Part shown: one piece after another, positions 1-10,098 of the stretch
Numbering within the stretch: position 1 is the first letter of the stretch
Layout of the letters: each line of letters starts with the position of its first letter
NCBI GenBank assembly: GCA_029981435.1
Contig: JARRBB010000014.1
Coordinates: 1-34,218 of the forward strand
Direction: 5' to 3'
DNA from: Thermotogaceae bacterium
GTDB taxonomy: Bacteria > Thermotogota > Thermotogae > B21-G9 > HyVt-16
DNA: 34,218 bases
Made by a program: the position numbers and the translations under genes
The notes under the pieces: generated by a model
The model's input: only the letters and a program-made list of their open reading frames with translations
What the model was told of the DNA's origin: nothing
The model's database searches: none

Positions 1-18
1 ATATATTAACACTAAATA

Positions 19-291
19 TTATATCGTATTGTAAGTAAAAAAATGCAAATTCATCTCCATCTTACAGAAGATGGAGTCTTCTTTGCAAAAAACGATAAAC
101 ACAGCTGATGATAGCAGCAAAGCATGTTTAATCGGCTCGAAAAAGATAATCAAAGAAACTAAGATTATCCCAATGTAAAACATGGGATAGCCGAAAGAGG
201 TTTTTGCAAAGTTTTTGGTTACTAAGTAAGCATGTAAAAATATCAGAAAAAATAAAGATGAAAGTATTATCTTCAAAATTATCTCAAACAT
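19..291 (-). CDS. small hydrophobic membrane protein, unknown function
   Basis: 90-aa ORF with two or three hydrophobic segments; ATG start; only a distant AAGGGG SD. Confidence 0.4.
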   Translation of the reverse strand: MFEIILKIILSSLFFLIFLHAYLVTKNFAKTSFGYPMFYIGIILVSLIIFFEPIKHALLLSSAVFIVFCKEDSIFCKMEMNLHFFTYNTI

Positions 292-453
292 TTTATTTCT
301 TTTACCCCTTTTTATTCTGTTTTAATTATATACTCAGACTCGATGTGTATTTATTTTAGATTTGTAAAAATTGTTATTACTGATTTTAAACTAAAAATTT
401 TTCAATAACTAAATCGTAATCTTTTAAAAAATTAATCTGTTTGAAATGCGTGG

Positions 454-459
454 TATAAT
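454..459 (+). promoter_or_regulatory. extended -10 promoter (TGG-TATAAT), predicted TSS about 463-467
   Basis: cgTGgTATAATc at 451-460; TSS would fall at the start of the first leader stem. Confidence 0.55.
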
Positions 460-462
460 CTA

Positions 463-580
463 TCTTAGAATTGTCGAAGGGACCATGAAGGTCTCACTTC
501 TAAGAATTTTTTAGAACTTTCAAATCAGGCCATGAAGGTCTGTACATTATGAAAATAATGTGCAGACCTTTTTATTTTTG
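463..580 (+). ncRNA. putative cis-regulatory leader (riboswitch-like): two GGNCC-AUGAA-GGUCU hairpins, the second mutually exclusive with an intrinsic terminator
   Basis: stem TCTTAGAA(463-470)/TTCTAAGA(498-505) encloses gggacc-atgaa-ggtctc (479-495); second hairpin caggcc-atgaa-ggtctg (526-542); its 3' arm (537-542) is also the start of the terminator stem 537-550/555-568. Confidence 0.7.
537..580 (+). terminator. intrinsic terminator in the leader of the FmdE/ABC operon
   Basis: 14-bp stem GGTCTGTACATTAT-gaaa-ATAATGTGCAGACC (one G.U) followed by TTTTTATTTTT. Confidence 0.8.
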
Positions 581-602
581 GAATATGAAGGGGGAAGTAT
601 CG

Positions 603-1289
603 ATGATGGATATTCAAGATATGATCAAGAAAAATGATCTTACAGGTATATTGAAGGTCGCAAAAGTATTCCATGGACATATTTGTCCATATCTGGCTCT
701 TGGGATCAGGGTATCCACGATTGCGATGAAGGAATTAGGAGTGAACAGAGCTGGTTTCAACGAAAGCGTGGATGAGGAGATCCTGGCGATTGTTGAAACA
801 AACAGCTGTTTTACTGACGGTGTTCAGGTAACCACTGGCTGTACGCTCGGCAACAATTCTCTCATATATGTTGACCTTGGGAAAACAGCGTTAACACTTG
901 TTAAAAGAGGAAGCTGGGAAGGTGTGAGAATTTACATTGATGCTGACAGGTTGAGAAAATACTATAACCCTGAAGCCCTTGAATTGTTTGAAAAGGTTAT
1001 AAAGAACAGAAATGGTACACATGAAGAAAGAAAGAGAATGAAAATTCTTTGGGAAGAAATGGGATACAAGATGCTTGAAATCCCGGAAAATGAATTGGAT
1101 ATAGAAAAAGTGAAATTAGAACCTATGGAACGAGCACCTATATTTGACGGTGTAAGGTGTTCAATATGTGGAGAACTCACCATGGCAACGAGAATAGTTG
1201 AACAGAATGGAAAGAAAGTTTGTTTAAAATGTGCAAATAAAGAGTATTTTGCGGTGATTGGAAGAGGGATAGTGGAGGTGAAGAAATGA
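603..1289 (+). CDS. FmdE family protein with C-terminal zinc ribbon
   Basis: FHGHICPYLALGIR N-terminal motif and ...CSICGE...CLKC C-terminal zinc ribbon; start at 603 has SD AGGGGG; the ORF-track start at 549 lies inside the terminator hairpin. Confidence 0.8.
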   Translation: MMDIQDMIKKNDLTGILKVAKVFHGHICPYLALGIRVSTIAMKELGVNRAGFNESVDEEILAIVETNSCFTDGVQVTTGCTLGNNSLIYVDLGKTALTLVKRGSWEGVRIYIDADRLRKYYNPEALELFEKVIKNRNGTHEERKRMKILWEEMGYKMLEIPENELDIEKVKLEPMERAPIFDGVRCSICGELTMATRIVEQNGKKVCLKCANKEYFAVIGRGIVEVKK

Positions 1290-2356
1290 AGATAAAATTA
1301 CTTTTGTCTGTGATTCTTCTGACCGGATTGATCGTTCTGGGACAGTTAGAGATTATCGATTCACTCGGAAGAAAAGTTACCATATCTGATAACGTTGAAA
1401 AAGTAGTAGCAGCTGGTCCGGGAGCTTTAAGGATTGTTGTTTACCTTGATTCAACTGATAAAATTGTTGGGGTAGAAGATTTTGAAAGAATGAGACCTTA
1501 TGGAAGACCTTATATACTTGCTCATCTTGAGTTGAAGGATCTTCCATCCATAGGCCCCGGAGGCCCTGGAAAACTTCCTGATCTTGAAGCGATTTTGAAA
1601 CTGAAACCTGATGTTGTTTTCATCACATACGTTGATAAAAGAACAGCGGATAGCATTCAAGATAAATTGAATATACCGGTCGTTGTTCTGAGCTATGGAA
1701 CGTTGAAAACCTTCGAAGACGAGTTTTTATTTGATTCTTTGAGACTCGCAGGCAAAATACTTGGAAAAACTGATAGAGCACAAGAAGTGATTAACTTTAT
1801 AATGAATGTACAGAGGGATCTTGAAAAAAGAGTGGCCGATTCTAAAAGGTCAACGGCCTATGTTGGAGGAATAGGATACAGAGGGGCTCACGGTATAGAT
1901 AGCACAAAACCTGATTATCCAATTTTCAACGTTTTGAAGATTGAGAACGTTGCCAAAGATATAAATCAGGAACATGCCTTCATAGACAGAGAAAGATTAC
2001 TGCTGTGGCAGCCAGAATTTGTGTTTATAGACGAGGGAGGATTGAATCTGGTAGTAGAGGATTATACGAAAAATCCGGAGTTTTATGAATTTCTTGAAGC
2101 ATTTAAAACAGGGAAGGTTTATGGTCTTTTGCCCTACAACTATTACACCACGAACATAGGCACTGCCCTTGCTGATGCCTACTTTGTAGGAAAGATAGTG
2201 TATCCTGAAAAATTCAAAGATATAGTCCCTGAAAAGAAAGCAGATGAAATCTACGAATTTCTTGTTGGAAAGGCTGTGTACAATGAAATGAAAAAACAGT
2301 TTGGAGGATTTGGTAAACTGAATCTAAAGGAAAGATCAATTGTTCCGGTAAGGTGA
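1286..2356 (+). CDS. ABC transporter substrate-binding protein, iron-complex/cobalamin/molybdate (PeripBP_2) class
   Basis: signal peptide, DSLGRKVTISDNVEKVVAAGP, LKPDVVFI motifs; ATGA overlap with upstream gene. Confidence 0.85.
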   Translation: MKIKLLLSVILLTGLIVLGQLEIIDSLGRKVTISDNVEKVVAAGPGALRIVVYLDSTDKIVGVEDFERMRPYGRPYILAHLELKDLPSIGPGGPGKLPDLEAILKLKPDVVFITYVDKRTADSIQDKLNIPVVVLSYGTLKTFEDEFLFDSLRLAGKILGKTDRAQEVINFIMNVQRDLEKRVADSKRSTAYVGGIGYRGAHGIDSTKPDYPIFNVLKIENVAKDINQEHAFIDRERLLLWQPEFVFIDEGGLNLVVEDYTKNPEFYEFLEAFKTGKVYGLLPYNYYTTNIGTALADAYFVGKIVYPEKFKDIVPEKKADEIYEFLVGKAVYNEMKKQFGGFGKLNLKERSIVPVR

Positions 2357-2360
2357 TTGA

Positions 2361-3395
2361 ATGGAAGAATACAGAGAATACATAAGAAGAAAAGTAATCT
2401 TCAGTTTGCTGTTAACTGGTGCATTGATTTTCACCTTTCCATTTGCTTTGGGTGTAGGTTCTTACAAATTGACGTTTTCGCAAATTTGGAAGGCCTTTTT
2501 TAACCATGATGGTGCGGCAGGCATGATAGTCTGGAACATACGTTTGCCGAGAGTGTTAACTTCAATATTTGTTGGTGCATCACTGGCAATTTCAGGAGCA
2601 GTTATGCAGACTTTGCTTAAAAATCCCCTCGCAAGTCCATTCACCATGGGTATTTCACATGGTGCCATGTTTGGTGCATCGCTCGCTATACTTTTATTTT
2701 CTGGAAGTGAGGAGAGTACCGGAAGGATAATGGTGGAAAACCCTTACTTCATCGTACTTTTTGCCTTTACCGGTTCTATAATCGGGGTTTTTATAATTCT
2801 CTCTCTCGCAAGATTAAAAGGTCTAAGCCCTGAGGCTGTTATACTTTCAGGTGTTGCAATAAGCTCTTTTTTCATGGCGGGAACAACTTTGCTGCATTAT
2901 TTTGCCGATGAATTGCAGCTTGCAGCCATGGTTTACTGGAGTTTTGGAGATCTCGGTAGAACAGCTTGGAATGAATTGTTTTTGGTAATCATTTCATTCG
3001 GGATAATCTTTTCTTATTTTGTTTTCAAAAGTTGGGATTTAAACGCAATTGAAGTTGATGAGAGTGTTGCAAAATCTCTTGGAATAGACACCACAAAGCT
3101 GAGATTTTTTGGCATAATTTTGGCATCTTTGATAGCTTCCATCACCGTTGCCTTTGTTGGTGTGATAGGTTTCATTGGACTGATATGTCCGCACATGATA
3201 AGACTAATAATTGGTAGTGATCACAGATTTTTGATACCAGCTTCTGCCTTGTTAGGTGCTTTGATACTTATGGTTTCCGACATGTTCTCTAAGATTATAT
3301 TATCTCCCACCGTAATTCCGGTGGGGATAATAACTTCTTTTATAGGTGTACCCCTCTTTATGTACCTCCTCCTTAGAGTGGAGGTGAGAAGATGA
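2361..3395 (+). CDS. FecCD/BtuC-family ABC permease
   Basis: RLPRVLTSIFVGASLAISGAVMQTLLKNPLASPFTMGIS... and GFIGLICPHMIRLIIGSDHR motifs. Confidence 0.92.
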   Translation: MEEYREYIRRKVIFSLLLTGALIFTFPFALGVGSYKLTFSQIWKAFFNHDGAAGMIVWNIRLPRVLTSIFVGASLAISGAVMQTLLKNPLASPFTMGISHGAMFGASLAILLFSGSEESTGRIMVENPYFIVLFAFTGSIIGVFIILSLARLKGLSPEAVILSGVAISSFFMAGTTLLHYFADELQLAAMVYWSFGDLGRTAWNELFLVIISFGIIFSYFVFKSWDLNAIEVDESVAKSLGIDTTKLRFFGIILASLIASITVAFVGVIGFIGLICPHMIRLIIGSDHRFLIPASALLGALILMVSDMFSKIILSPTVIPVGIITSFIGVPLFMYLLLRVEVRR

Positions 3396-4141
3396 TAAAA
3401 GTGGAGAATTTGATTTTTTCATACAATGGAACTCAGGTATTGAAGAATTTGAATCTCGAAATAAAACCCGGTAAAATCAGTGCGATACTCGGACCAAACG
3501 GAGCAGGTAAATCAACCTTTTTAAAATGTTTGAATGCCATATTGAAGTCAAAAGGTGGTTGTATTTACATAGATGGTGTTGACATAAATAGATTTGATTT
3601 GAAAGATATCGCAAAAAAAATTGGATACGTTCCTCAAAAGAGCAATCCGGTTTTGACAACCGTCTTTGATTACGTCCTTCTTGGAAGAAAACCTTACATA
3701 AGTTTCGGTATTAAAAAGGAGGATTTGAGAATCGTTGAAAATGCTCTTGAAACTCTTGGAATTGAAGAAATAGCTATGAAAAAGCTGAACCAGCTGAGTG
3801 GTGGTGAACTTCAAAAAGTTGTCATTGCAAGAGCATTTGCTCAACAAGCTAAGATTTTTCTGCTTGATGAACCCGTGAACAATCTCGATTTGAAAAGCCA
3901 GTACGAACTTATGAAGCTTTTAAAAAGGCTGACTTTCGAAAAAGAAATAACGGTTGTTATCGTTTTGCATGATATAAACATCGCATTGAGATTTGCGGAT
4001 GAATTCGTATTCATGAAAGAAGGGAAGATAATCGCAAAAGGTGGAAAGGAAATCGTTACTCCTGAATTAATCGAGGAAGTTTATGGAATAAAGGTACAGA
4101 TCGAAGAAATATCAGGTATTCCAGTCCTGGTATATTCCTAA
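3392..4141 (+). CDS. FecE/BtuD-type ABC transporter ATP-binding protein
   Basis: Walker A GPNGAGKST, signature LSGGE, Walker B IFLLDEP; overlaps permease. Confidence 0.93.
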   Translation: MIKVENLIFSYNGTQVLKNLNLEIKPGKISAILGPNGAGKSTFLKCLNAILKSKGGCIYIDGVDINRFDLKDIAKKIGYVPQKSNPVLTTVFDYVLLGRKPYISFGIKKEDLRIVENALETLGIEEIAMKKLNQLSGGELQKVVIARAFAQQAKIFLLDEPVNNLDLKSQYELMKLLKRLTFEKEITVVIVLHDINIALRFADEFVFMKEGKIIAKGGKEIVTPELIEEVYGIKVQIEEISGIPVLVYS

Positions 4142-4143
4142 TT

Positions 4144-5007
4144 TTAAGTAAAAAGTTCTAAACTCGCACCAGTTTTTGAAATTTTTGTTTTTATGATTTT
4201 TTCCAGATAGGGTATATCATCGAGATCAGATATATCGGTACACACTGTTGGACCAGAACCACTCAGGAAAAATATTTCAGGTTTTTTCGATAGGATGGAA
4301 TCCACAAATTTTTTCATCTTCCTTGATGAGTTAATGCGGTACTTTTGATGAAGTTCGTCGAGGGTATATTTCAGTGCTTCCTTATATTTTCCATGTGATA
4401 TTTTTGCAAGAAACTGAGTTGCATTTTTTAGATTGAGCACGGCATCTTCTCGCTTCACCGTTTTGGGTAAAACTTTTCTCATTTTTTCAGTCGAAAGTTG
4501 AAAATTCGGAATCGCAAATACCAGTTCTCCAAAATCGATTTCTTTGAAAACTTCGTACTCGAGCATTTGATCATTGAAATAGCTGACCACCAACCCCCCG
4601 GTGAAAGCAGGTACAACGTTATCAGGATGACCTTCTATATCAACTGCAAACTTTATCATTTCAGCTTCTTCCAAAGGCCTTCCTGTTAGTTGATTTGCTA
4701 TGATTGTTGCTGATACAATAACGGCAGCGCTTGAACCTAAACCTCTTGAAACCGGAATGTTGCATTTCTGAACTATTTTAACTTCCGGGATTTTTATCTT
4801 TGTCAAACGTTGAAATTCGTTGAAAACTTTTTCAAAAAGTGAGTAATCCTTTATCTGGTGAGAATAATCACCCTCATTTTCAAAGTGCCATCCATCCGTT
4901 TTGGTATCGAATTCCACGACGTTGAAAAACTCAAGGGCTATGCCGAAAACATCGAAACCTGCCCCAAGGTTAGCGCTCGTTGCAGGTACTTTTACAAGGC
5001 CTTTCAC
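4144..5007 (-). CDS. thrB: homoserine kinase
   Basis: GHMP kinase motifs [13 protein letters not shown] and SRGLGSSAA; adjacent to threonine synthase; GTG start with AGGAGA SD. Confidence 0.92.
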   Translation of the reverse strand: MKGLVKVPATSANLGAGFDVFGIALEFFNVVEFDTKTDGWHFENEGDYSHQIKDYSLFEKVFNEFQRLTKIKIPEVKIVQKCNIPVSRGLGSSAAVIVSATIIANQLTGRPLEEAEMIKFAVDIEGHPDNVVPAFTGGLVVSYFNDQMLEYEVFKEIDFGELVFAIPNFQLSTEKMRKVLPKTVKREDAVLNLKNATQFLAKISHGKYKEALKYTLDELHQKYRINSSRKMKKFVDSILSKKPEIFFLSGSGPTVCTDISDLDDIPYLEKIIKTKISKTGASLELFT

Positions 5008-6047
5008 AATCCTATCTCCTTCAATACAACGCTCAAATCTGGTTCAACTATCTCTGGTTCTTCAATCCGTGAAATAACAACGTTCGGATCTTTCAAACCG
5101 TTGCCAGTCAATGTGCATACTACCGTATCTTTCGATTTGAAAATACCTTCTCTAGATTTTTTGAGCAACCCGGCAATTGAAGCGGCAGAGGCGGGCTCAC
5201 AGAATATTCCTTCTGAACTTGCAAGAAGTCTCTGTGCATCGAGTATCTCTTCGTCACTGACCGCTTCAATGACACCGCCTGATTCATCACGAGCCTTAAC
5301 AGCTTTTTTCCAGCTTGCAGGATTACCAATTCTTATAGCAGTTGCTATCGTCTCAGGATTTTCAACTGGATGTCCTTTAACAATCGGTGCTGCACCTTCA
5401 GCTTGAAATCCCATCATCTTCGGCAGTTTTTTCGATATTCCGTGTTCGTAATATTCTTTGTATCCCATCCAGTAAGAGGTTATGTTTCCGGCATTTCCAA
5501 CGGGTATGAAGTGATAATCTGGCGCATCACCGAGTTCATCAATGATTTCAAAGGCCGCGGTCTTTTGCCCTTCAAGTCTGTAAGGATTTAAACTGTTTAC
5601 AAGTGTTATTGGGTAATTCGAGGTAATTTTCTTCACAAGCTCCAGACATCTGTCGAAATTCCCGTTTATCTGAAGTATCTTTGCACCGTATATCATCGCT
5701 TGAGCCAGTTTTCCAAGCGCTATCTTGCCTTTTGGAATCAGAACTATCGCTTTTATGTTTGCACGTGCAGCATACGCGGCAGCTGAAGCCGAAGTGTTAC
5801 CAGTTGATGCACACATTATGGCCTTCGAACCTTCTTCGAGTGCTTTTGCAACAGCCAGAACCATTCCACGATCTTTGAAAGAACCTGTTGGATTTGCGCC
5901 CTCGTATTTCACAAAAACCTTTGCACCAACTCTTTCACTCAGGTTTACCAGAGGTATAAGTGGTGTGTTGCCTTCATTCAGAGAAATACGTGGTGTTTTT
6001 TCATTCACCGGAAGAAATTTCTCGTATCTCTCTATTATTCCTCCCAT
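5004..6047 (-). CDS. thrC: threonine synthase
   Basis: PLP motif [22 protein letters not shown]; thr cluster context. Confidence 0.93.
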   Translation of the reverse strand: MGGIIERYEKFLPVNEKTPRISLNEGNTPLIPLVNLSERVGAKVFVKYEGANPTGSFKDRGMVLAVAKALEEGSKAIMCASTGNTSASAAAYAARANIKAIVLIPKGKIALGKLAQAMIYGAKILQINGNFDRCLELVKKITSNYPITLVNSLNPYRLEGQKTAAFEIIDELGDAPDYHFIPVGNAGNITSYWMGYKEYYEHGISKKLPKMMGFQAEGAAPIVKGHPVENPETIATAIRIGNPASWKKAVKARDESGGVIEAVSDEEILDAQRLLASSEGIFCEPASAASIAGLLKKSREGIFKSKDTVVCTLTGNGLKDPNVVISRIEEPEIVEPDLSVVLKEIGL

Positions 6048-6051
6048 TTTA

Positions 6052-8214
6052 TCACCTCAAATCAAGATCAAATCTACTATGTATTGCTTTCACAGCTTCA
6101 TTTGCAGATTCCTTGGATATTATCACTGAGATTCTGCTGTTTGAAGCACTTATCATGTCTATGTTGATCCCCTCATTCGCAAGCGTTTCAAAAATCGCTG
6201 CAGCTATTTTTGGGGTCGATGTAAGGTTGACTCCAACAACAGATACTTTCGATATATCTTTTTCAATTATCACTTCCTGAGCCTGACTTCTTTCTTTCAA
6301 GAGTTCTGTATCAAGGTTTTCAAGTTCCGATGATGGCATTATGAAAGCAATTGAGTTGTATTTACCCTCTCTCATACTCTGAATTATCATATCGATGTTT
6401 ATTTCATTCTGTGAAAGCGTTCTCATTATTCTCGCCGCGACCCCCGGCTTATCAGGAACATTTTTGAGAACAACCTTGACAACGTCGCTGTCAATTGTAA
6501 CAGCTCTGACAACAGGTTCTTCCACTTTGCTTCCCTCCCATATCAGTGTTCCTCTCCAATTCGAATTGAAATTCTTAACGACAACTTTGACACCGTATTT
6601 TCTCGCAAATTCCGCTGCTCTTGCCTGTAAAACTTGCGAACCGTGTCTTGAAAGCTCTATCATCTCTTCCCATGAAAGTTCCTTTATGGGTCTGGTATTT
6701 TCAACGATTCTGGGATCTGCCGTGAATATACCGTCAACATCTTTGTAAAGCTCGCAGATATCCGCCCCTATTGAATGAGCGAGTGCGATCGCCGTTAAAT
6801 CCGACCCGCCTCTTCCAAGTGTGGTTATGTCACCGGTTCTTGCAATTCCCTGAAATCCTGCAACCACAGGTATGTATCCAAGTTCGATGTACCTGGACAC
6901 GATTGATGTGTTTATGTTTTCTATTCTGGCCTGACCATGTTTTTCGTTGGTGATGATTTTGAGTTGTTCGCCTGTCAGAGATATTGCTTTGTATCCAAAG
7001 TCTTTCAATATCAGACTCATCAGAGCGACGCTCTGAATTTCACCGGTGGAAAGTAACAGATCGAGTTCTCTTGGATCGGGATTCTTTGATGCTTTTTTCG
7101 CCATCTCTATCAGATTGTCGGTGGTATCCCCCATCGCCGAAAGGACGACAACGGGTTTTACACCGGTTTTTATCTTTTCTTCTATTTTCCTTGCGACGCT
7201 TTTCATCTTTGAAATATCTTCCACGGAAGCACCGCCGAATTTCATAACAACAACTGAATATCTACGTTGCTGGAGCATGCTTTTATATTTTGCCACCCTG
7301 AAAAGATCAGCAATTATGGCGCTTGCAGTTGGATTGCCACCGGCACCTCTTCCTCTTAAAAAGAAATTACCTGCTAAATCCGTTGAAACCTCAACACCAT
7401 TTTCCACGCCGTCAACACTGTACAAAGGATCACCGGGTTGTATTTCTTCGAGTGATACCATAAAAATTCCATCATGAAGATCGGCTGTCCCCACAAGCTT
7501 CAATTTCATACCTTTCTGATTAATGGCAATCAGCCTGCTTGAATCAATACTGCTTATTCCTTCGATTTTTACATTTTTCAATCCGGGAAATTTTCCTGTG
7601 ACTATCCCTGCAAGTACGGATATTTTGTATCCCAGATCGTAACCTTCAATATCGTTAGTTGGATCTGCTTCTGCATAGCCATTTTTTTGAGCATCCTTCA
7701 GCGCTTCTTCAAACGAAAGGCCTTTTAACATTTCGGTGAGGATGTAATTGGTTGTACCGTTCAAGATTCCTCTAATTTTGGTGACTTTGTGGAATATCAA
7801 ATAGTCCTGAAGGAGAGATATTATAGGTATTCCACCACCAACTGCTCCTTCGAAGAAGAGTTTTTTGTGCTTTATGAATTCATAGAGTTCATTACCGCAT
7901 TCTGAAATTAAATTTTTGTTTGCTGTTATAACTATTTTTCCGAGTTCCAGAGCCCTTTGTACAAGAGGAAAAGCTGCATCGATACCACCGATCGTTTCTA
8001 CTACAACGTCACTGTTAATTATTAAATCATCAAAATCACTGGCTATTAAATCAGAGGAAATGTTTAACGTTTGATACTTGATTGGAGAGCGGTTCAAAAC
8101 TCTTGAAACTATAAATTTTTCACCTGTTCTTTCTTCTATTTCTCTTGATCTTTCAGTGAGAAGTCTGTACACAGCCCCCCCAACAGTTCCAAGACCAGCA
8201 ATACCAACACGCAT
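6052..8214 (-). CDS. bifunctional homoserine dehydrogenase (N-terminal) - aspartokinase (C-terminal) fusion with two ACT repeats
   Basis: [13 protein letters not shown] ... [10 protein letters not shown] (HSD), then [16 protein letters not shown] ... [13 protein letters not shown] (AK) and two ACT domains; start MRVGIAG at 8214 has a GGAG SD. Confidence 0.93.
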   Translation of the reverse strand: MRVGIAGLGTVGGAVYRLLTERSREIEERTGEKFIVSRVLNRSPIKYQTLNISSDLIASDFDDLIINSDVVVETIGGIDAAFPLVQRALELGKIVITANKNLISECGNELYEFIKHKKLFFEGAVGGGIPIISLLQDYLIFHKVTKIRGILNGTTNYILTEMLKGLSFEEALKDAQKNGYAEADPTNDIEGYDLGYKISVLAGIVTGKFPGLKNVKIEGISSIDSSRLIAINQKGMKLKLVGTADLHDGIFMVSLEEIQPGDPLYSVDGVENGVEVSTDLAGNFFLRGRGAGGNPTASAIIADLFRVAKYKSMLQQRRYSVVVMKFGGASVEDISKMKSVARKIEEKIKTGVKPVVVLSAMGDTTDNLIEMAKKASKNPDPRELDLLLSTGEIQSVALMSLILKDFGYKAISLTGEQLKIITNEKHGQARIENINTSIVSRYIELGYIPVVAGFQGIARTGDITTLGRGGSDLTAIALAHSIGADICELYKDVDGIFTADPRIVENTRPIKELSWEEMIELSRHGSQVLQARAAEFARKYGVKVVVKNFNSNWRGTLIWEGSKVEEPVVRAVTIDSDVVKVVLKNVPDKPGVAARIMRTLSQNEINIDMIIQSMREGKYNSIAFIMPSSELENLDTELLKERSQAQEVIIEKDISKVSVVGVNLTSTPKIAAAIFETLANEGINIDMISASNSRISVIISKESANEAVKAIHSRFDLDLR

Positions 8215-8291
8215 GAGAATCACTCCAGATTATTTTTTAAGGATTTTACCATATTGTTTTTGAAAAAGTTAGAAAAAATTTTTAAGATAAC

Positions 8292-8320
8292 TTGACATAT
8301 CAAATTTAAAGTGGTATCAT
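8292..8320 (+). promoter_or_regulatory. sigma70-type promoter of the cold-shock gene
   Basis: TTGACA (8292-8297), 17-nt spacer, TGG-TATCAT (8315-8320). Confidence 0.85.
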
Positions 8321-8375
8321 GAATCAACTAACCATGAAACTGGTAGTTAGAAAAATTTTGAGGAGGAATATTTTT

Positions 8376-8576
8376 ATGACAGGTACTGTGAAATGGTTCA
8401 ATTCCAAAAAGGGTTATGGCTTCATAACAAAAGACGATGGTGGTGACGTATTCGTACATTACTCTGCTATCGCAATGGATGGATTCAGAACACTCGAAGA
8501 AAATCAGAAAGTTGAATTTGAAATTCAGGATGGCGGCAAAGGCCCTCAAGCAGTCAACGTTAAGGTGCTTTTTTGA
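8376..8576 (+). CDS. csp: cold-shock domain protein (66 aa)
   Basis: [42 protein letters not shown]; the track start 8319 lies in the -10 element so 8376 is preferred. Confidence 0.96.
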   Translation: MTGTVKWFNSKKGYGFITKDDGGDVFVHYSAIAMDGFRTLEENQKVEFEIQDGGKGPQAVNVKVLF

Positions 8577-8623
8577 TCAGATCAACTGAAATGGGGAAAT
8601 CCCATTAAATAAAATTCAAGATT

Positions 8624-8652
8624 AGGCCAGCAATAGCTGGCCTTTTTCTTTT
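8624..8652 (+). terminator. intrinsic terminator of csp
   Basis: GGCCAGC-aata-GCTGGCC followed by TTTTTCTTTTT. Confidence 0.85.
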
Positions 8653-10098
8653 TCAAAAGATGAAAAAGAAACTCAGGCCAATTACACAAAAAACAATGTA
8701 AAGAAGCAGTGCGTTATCAAGTTTTTCGAAGCTTTTAGAGAACTTCACCGGTCTGAAAATTTTATAAACAACTATCCCTGCTAATATTAAAGCAACACTT
8801 TTAAGAATATCTTTGAATTCCATTTTTGAACTTCCAGAAATTCCCACTGAAATTATAAAAAACGTTAGAATAAGATAGCCCAGATATTCATGTACTTTCA
8901 TACTGGCAACTTTTATGGATCTAAAGTTAGTGAATTTCCAGAAAGTTGCAGTCGTACCTATCGCTGCAATCGAAAGACCTATTTTAGCCATTATGGTGGC
9001 TTCATGTTCTATCATCGTTTTGCTCACAAAACCACTTAAAAACGGCATCCCAATGATCCCAAAAACGGCGATCTTCAAGGCTATGTTTCTTAAAAGTGGT
9101 ATTTTCTGTTCTTTCAGCTCCTGAATGGTTTTCTTTGAATAATCTTCCACGCTGTCACCCACAGTTAAAAAAAGAAGTGATTTGAAAATCCCGTGGTTGA
9201 ACATATGAAGAATGTTCGCGAACGAAATCCCGGATAAGACAAATCCCATCTGTGATAAAGTTGAATAAGCTAAAATCTTCTTCGAGTTTTTTTCATTGAA
9301 CGCGTAAATAACCCCGACAATGGAACTAACGATTGCCACAAAAGACACAAAAGGTCTTGCAGTAGCAAAGGAGTTCAGTGATAAAAGCTTGATGATCTGA
9401 AACGCACCGATTTTAACAAAAATGCCTGAGAGTAGAGCGGAAACTTCTGTTTCTGCTTGTGAGTGTGCAAGAGGCAACCACATACTCATGAAGAAAATTC
9501 CAGACTTTGCAAAAAGCCCTAACAGAATAAAAACAATAGATATTTCAGGAACGATTCTTAGGTTGGAAATGTCAAAAGTTCTGTTGTAAGCATACAATAT
9601 CCCAATACCTAATAAGTAAAAATTCAATGCAACACTGCTGAGTACAAGGTATTTCAAACTTGCCCAAAGCTGGACTTTTTTCTGTTTATAACCTATCAGA
9701 AGATAGGCACTCAGTGAAGCGAGTTCTATGACGACGTAAATGTTGAACAGATCATAAGAAATCATGGAAGCATTTACAGACGCCAAAAAAACTAATGAAA
9801 AGAAATAAAAGTTATAGTTATAGTTTTTCTTCAAAGAATTTACAATAACACTTAAAAAAACTACAGAAACCATTAAAAGCATCAGTTTAGAATTCGAGTT
9901 TATTATCAAATGCACACCTTTCAAGGCCCAGTTTGAAACGTAGAAATCGTGGGTTTCGCTTAAGTACAACAGACCAACTATTGAAAGATTTATAATTGAG
10001 CTTGAAACACCTATTTGTTTACTGTGTTTTCTAAAAATCAATACGAGTATTGAAAACAACAAGGGGAAAATGATCAGAAAGTTAGGATCAATCTTCAT
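8653..10098 (-). CDS. mrpD: Mrp antiporter subunit D-like (NuoN/M-like proton-translocating subunit)
   Basis: multi-TM protein, MSMWLPLAHSQAETEVSALLSG... and LAYSTLSQMGFV motifs. Confidence 0.88.
   Translation of the reverse strand: MKIDPNFLIIFPLLFSILVLIFRKHSKQIGVSSSIINLSIVGLLYLSETHDFYVSNWALKGVHLIINSNSKLMLLMVSVVFLSVIVNSLKKNYNYNFYFFSLVFLASVNASMISYDLFNIYVVIELASLSAYLLIGYKQKKVQLWASLKYLVLSSVALNFYLLGIGILYAYNRTFDISNLRIVPEISIVFILLGLFAKSGIFFMSMWLPLAHSQAETEVSALLSGIFVKIGAFQIIKLLSLNSFATARPFVSFVAIVSSIVGVIYAFNEKNSKKILAYSTLSQMGFVLSGISFANILHMFNHGIFKSLLFLTVGDSVEDYSKKTIQELKEQKIPLLRNIALKIAVFGIIGMPFLSGFVSKTMIEHEATIMAKIGLSIAAIGTTATFWKFTNFRSIKVASMKVHEYLGYLILTFFIISVGISGSSKMEFKDILKSVALILAGIVVYKIFRPVKFSKSFEKLDNALLLYIVFCVIGLSFFFIF

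Noticed and set aside
549-602. ORF-track start of the FmdE gene at 549
   Set aside because: Lies within the terminator hairpin; 603 has a proper SD
4858-5406. 182-aa plus-strand ORF
   Set aside because: Antisense shadow of thrB/thrC, which have clear conserved motifs; no SD or family resemblance
5725-7477. Several plus-strand ORFs (5725-6129, 6395-6748, 7046-7477)
   Set aside because: Opposite the thrC and HSD-AK genes; low-complexity Ser/Thr/Leu-rich shadow translation
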